From assembly GCA_002704665.1 (NCBI GenBank), contig PAHB01000117.1, forward strand, positions 1 to 6,148: a DNA stretch of 6,148 nt, in the 5' to 3' direction. The notes below the pieces were generated by a model that worked only from the letters and a program-made list of their open reading frames with translations, searched no databases and had not been told where the DNA came from. Positions 6,042-6,148 of this stretch are shown piece by piece (position 1 is the first letter of the stretch; the number at the start of each line of letters is the position of its first letter). The translations under genes were made by a program, and so were the position numbers. The DNA comes from Pseudomonadota bacterium (GTDB lineage: Bacteria; Pseudomonadota; Gammaproteobacteria; Burkholderiales; Eutrophovitaceae).

Positions 6042-6148
6042 ATGTATAAATTCTTATCGGTGGTTGTAATATCGGGTTGGGGGATGTGCGCACATATCGC
6101 CAACTCAGCTGGCTGCTCGTCCGAAGTACGAATTCTTGGGGATGATCT
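6042..6148 (+). CDS. N-terminal fragment of a probable exported protein, cut by the window edge
   Basis: Thirty-five codons are open from the ATG at 6042 to the right edge. They encode a short basic start (MYK), a hydrophobic segment (FLSVVVISGWGMCAHIA, residues 4-20), then NSAGCSSEVRILGDD. This has the layout of a Sec signal peptide with cleavage near residues 20-24. The Cys at 25 in SAGC resembles a lipobox only loosely, since position -3 is Ser, not Leu. The SEVRILGDD that follows resembles the start of the mature part of periplasmic solute-binding proteins, but that is a guess from nine residues. The ribosome binding site is weak (GTAGAGA just upstream). It is divergent from the Nudix gene. 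No function is assigned. Confidence 0.6.
   Translation, partial: MYKFLSVVVISGWGMCAHIANSAGCSSEVRILGDD

Noticed and set aside
1..6148. Possible defence, mobile-element, CRISPR or RNA-gene content
   Set aside because: Every complete gene matches a housekeeping or metabolic family, spacers are short, and I saw no direct-repeat array, transposase, tRNA-like or rRNA-like sequence.

Overview
The window is an AT-rich stretch of bacterial chromosome carrying seven recognisable genes and the first codons of an eighth. Every complete gene is a housekeeping or metabolic family. The gene set points to Proteobacteria: oligoribonuclease, a Ste24-type M48 protease, pterin carbinolamine dehydratase, a CobD/CbiB-family membrane protein and a NudL-type Nudix hydrolase. 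The heptose-phosphate adenylyltransferase is a stand-alone RfaE2, not the C-terminal half of a fused HldE, and its sequence resembles betaproteobacterial RfaE2. I therefore favour a low-GC, possibly small-genome aquatic betaproteobacterium (for example a Methylophilales-like lineage). A low-GC gammaproteobacterium is not excluded. This placement is inference from gene content and remembered neighbourhoods.

Layout, left to right. (1) rfaE2 (+) enters from the left edge, probably already missing its N-terminal codons, and ends 14 bases from the end of orn (-), which converges on it. (2) A 91-base divergent spacer separates orn from the M48 protease (+), which is followed after 87 bases by phhB (+). 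(3) phhB converges, with a 24-base gap, on a leftward block that reads from the right: Nudix CoA pyrophosphatase, CobD/CbiB-family membrane protein, Na+/solute symporter. (4) A 131-base divergent spacer separates the Nudix gene from the first 35 codons of a probable exported protein (+) that runs off the right edge.

How the genes relate. orn, the M48 protease, phhB, the CobD-like protein and the Nudix hydrolase make up a neighbourhood I remember as common in Betaproteobacteria, often with the ribosome-assembly GTPase gene rsgA close to phhB. Here rsgA is absent and a sodium/solute symporter lies between phhB and the CobD-like gene. The functions do not form one pathway: LPS heptose activation, terminal RNA degradation, membrane proteolysis, pterin recycling, solute uptake and nucleotide clean-up.

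I found no phage, transposon, CRISPR, toxin-antitoxin or defence genes, no tRNA or rRNA, and no convincing intrinsic terminator. I do not see evidence for a new biological system. The points most worth a second look are the CobD/CbiB-family protein of unknown role, the altered gene order around phhB, the 87-base spacer before phhB, and the truncated exported protein at the right edge. No stretch longer than about 130 bases lacks a gene.
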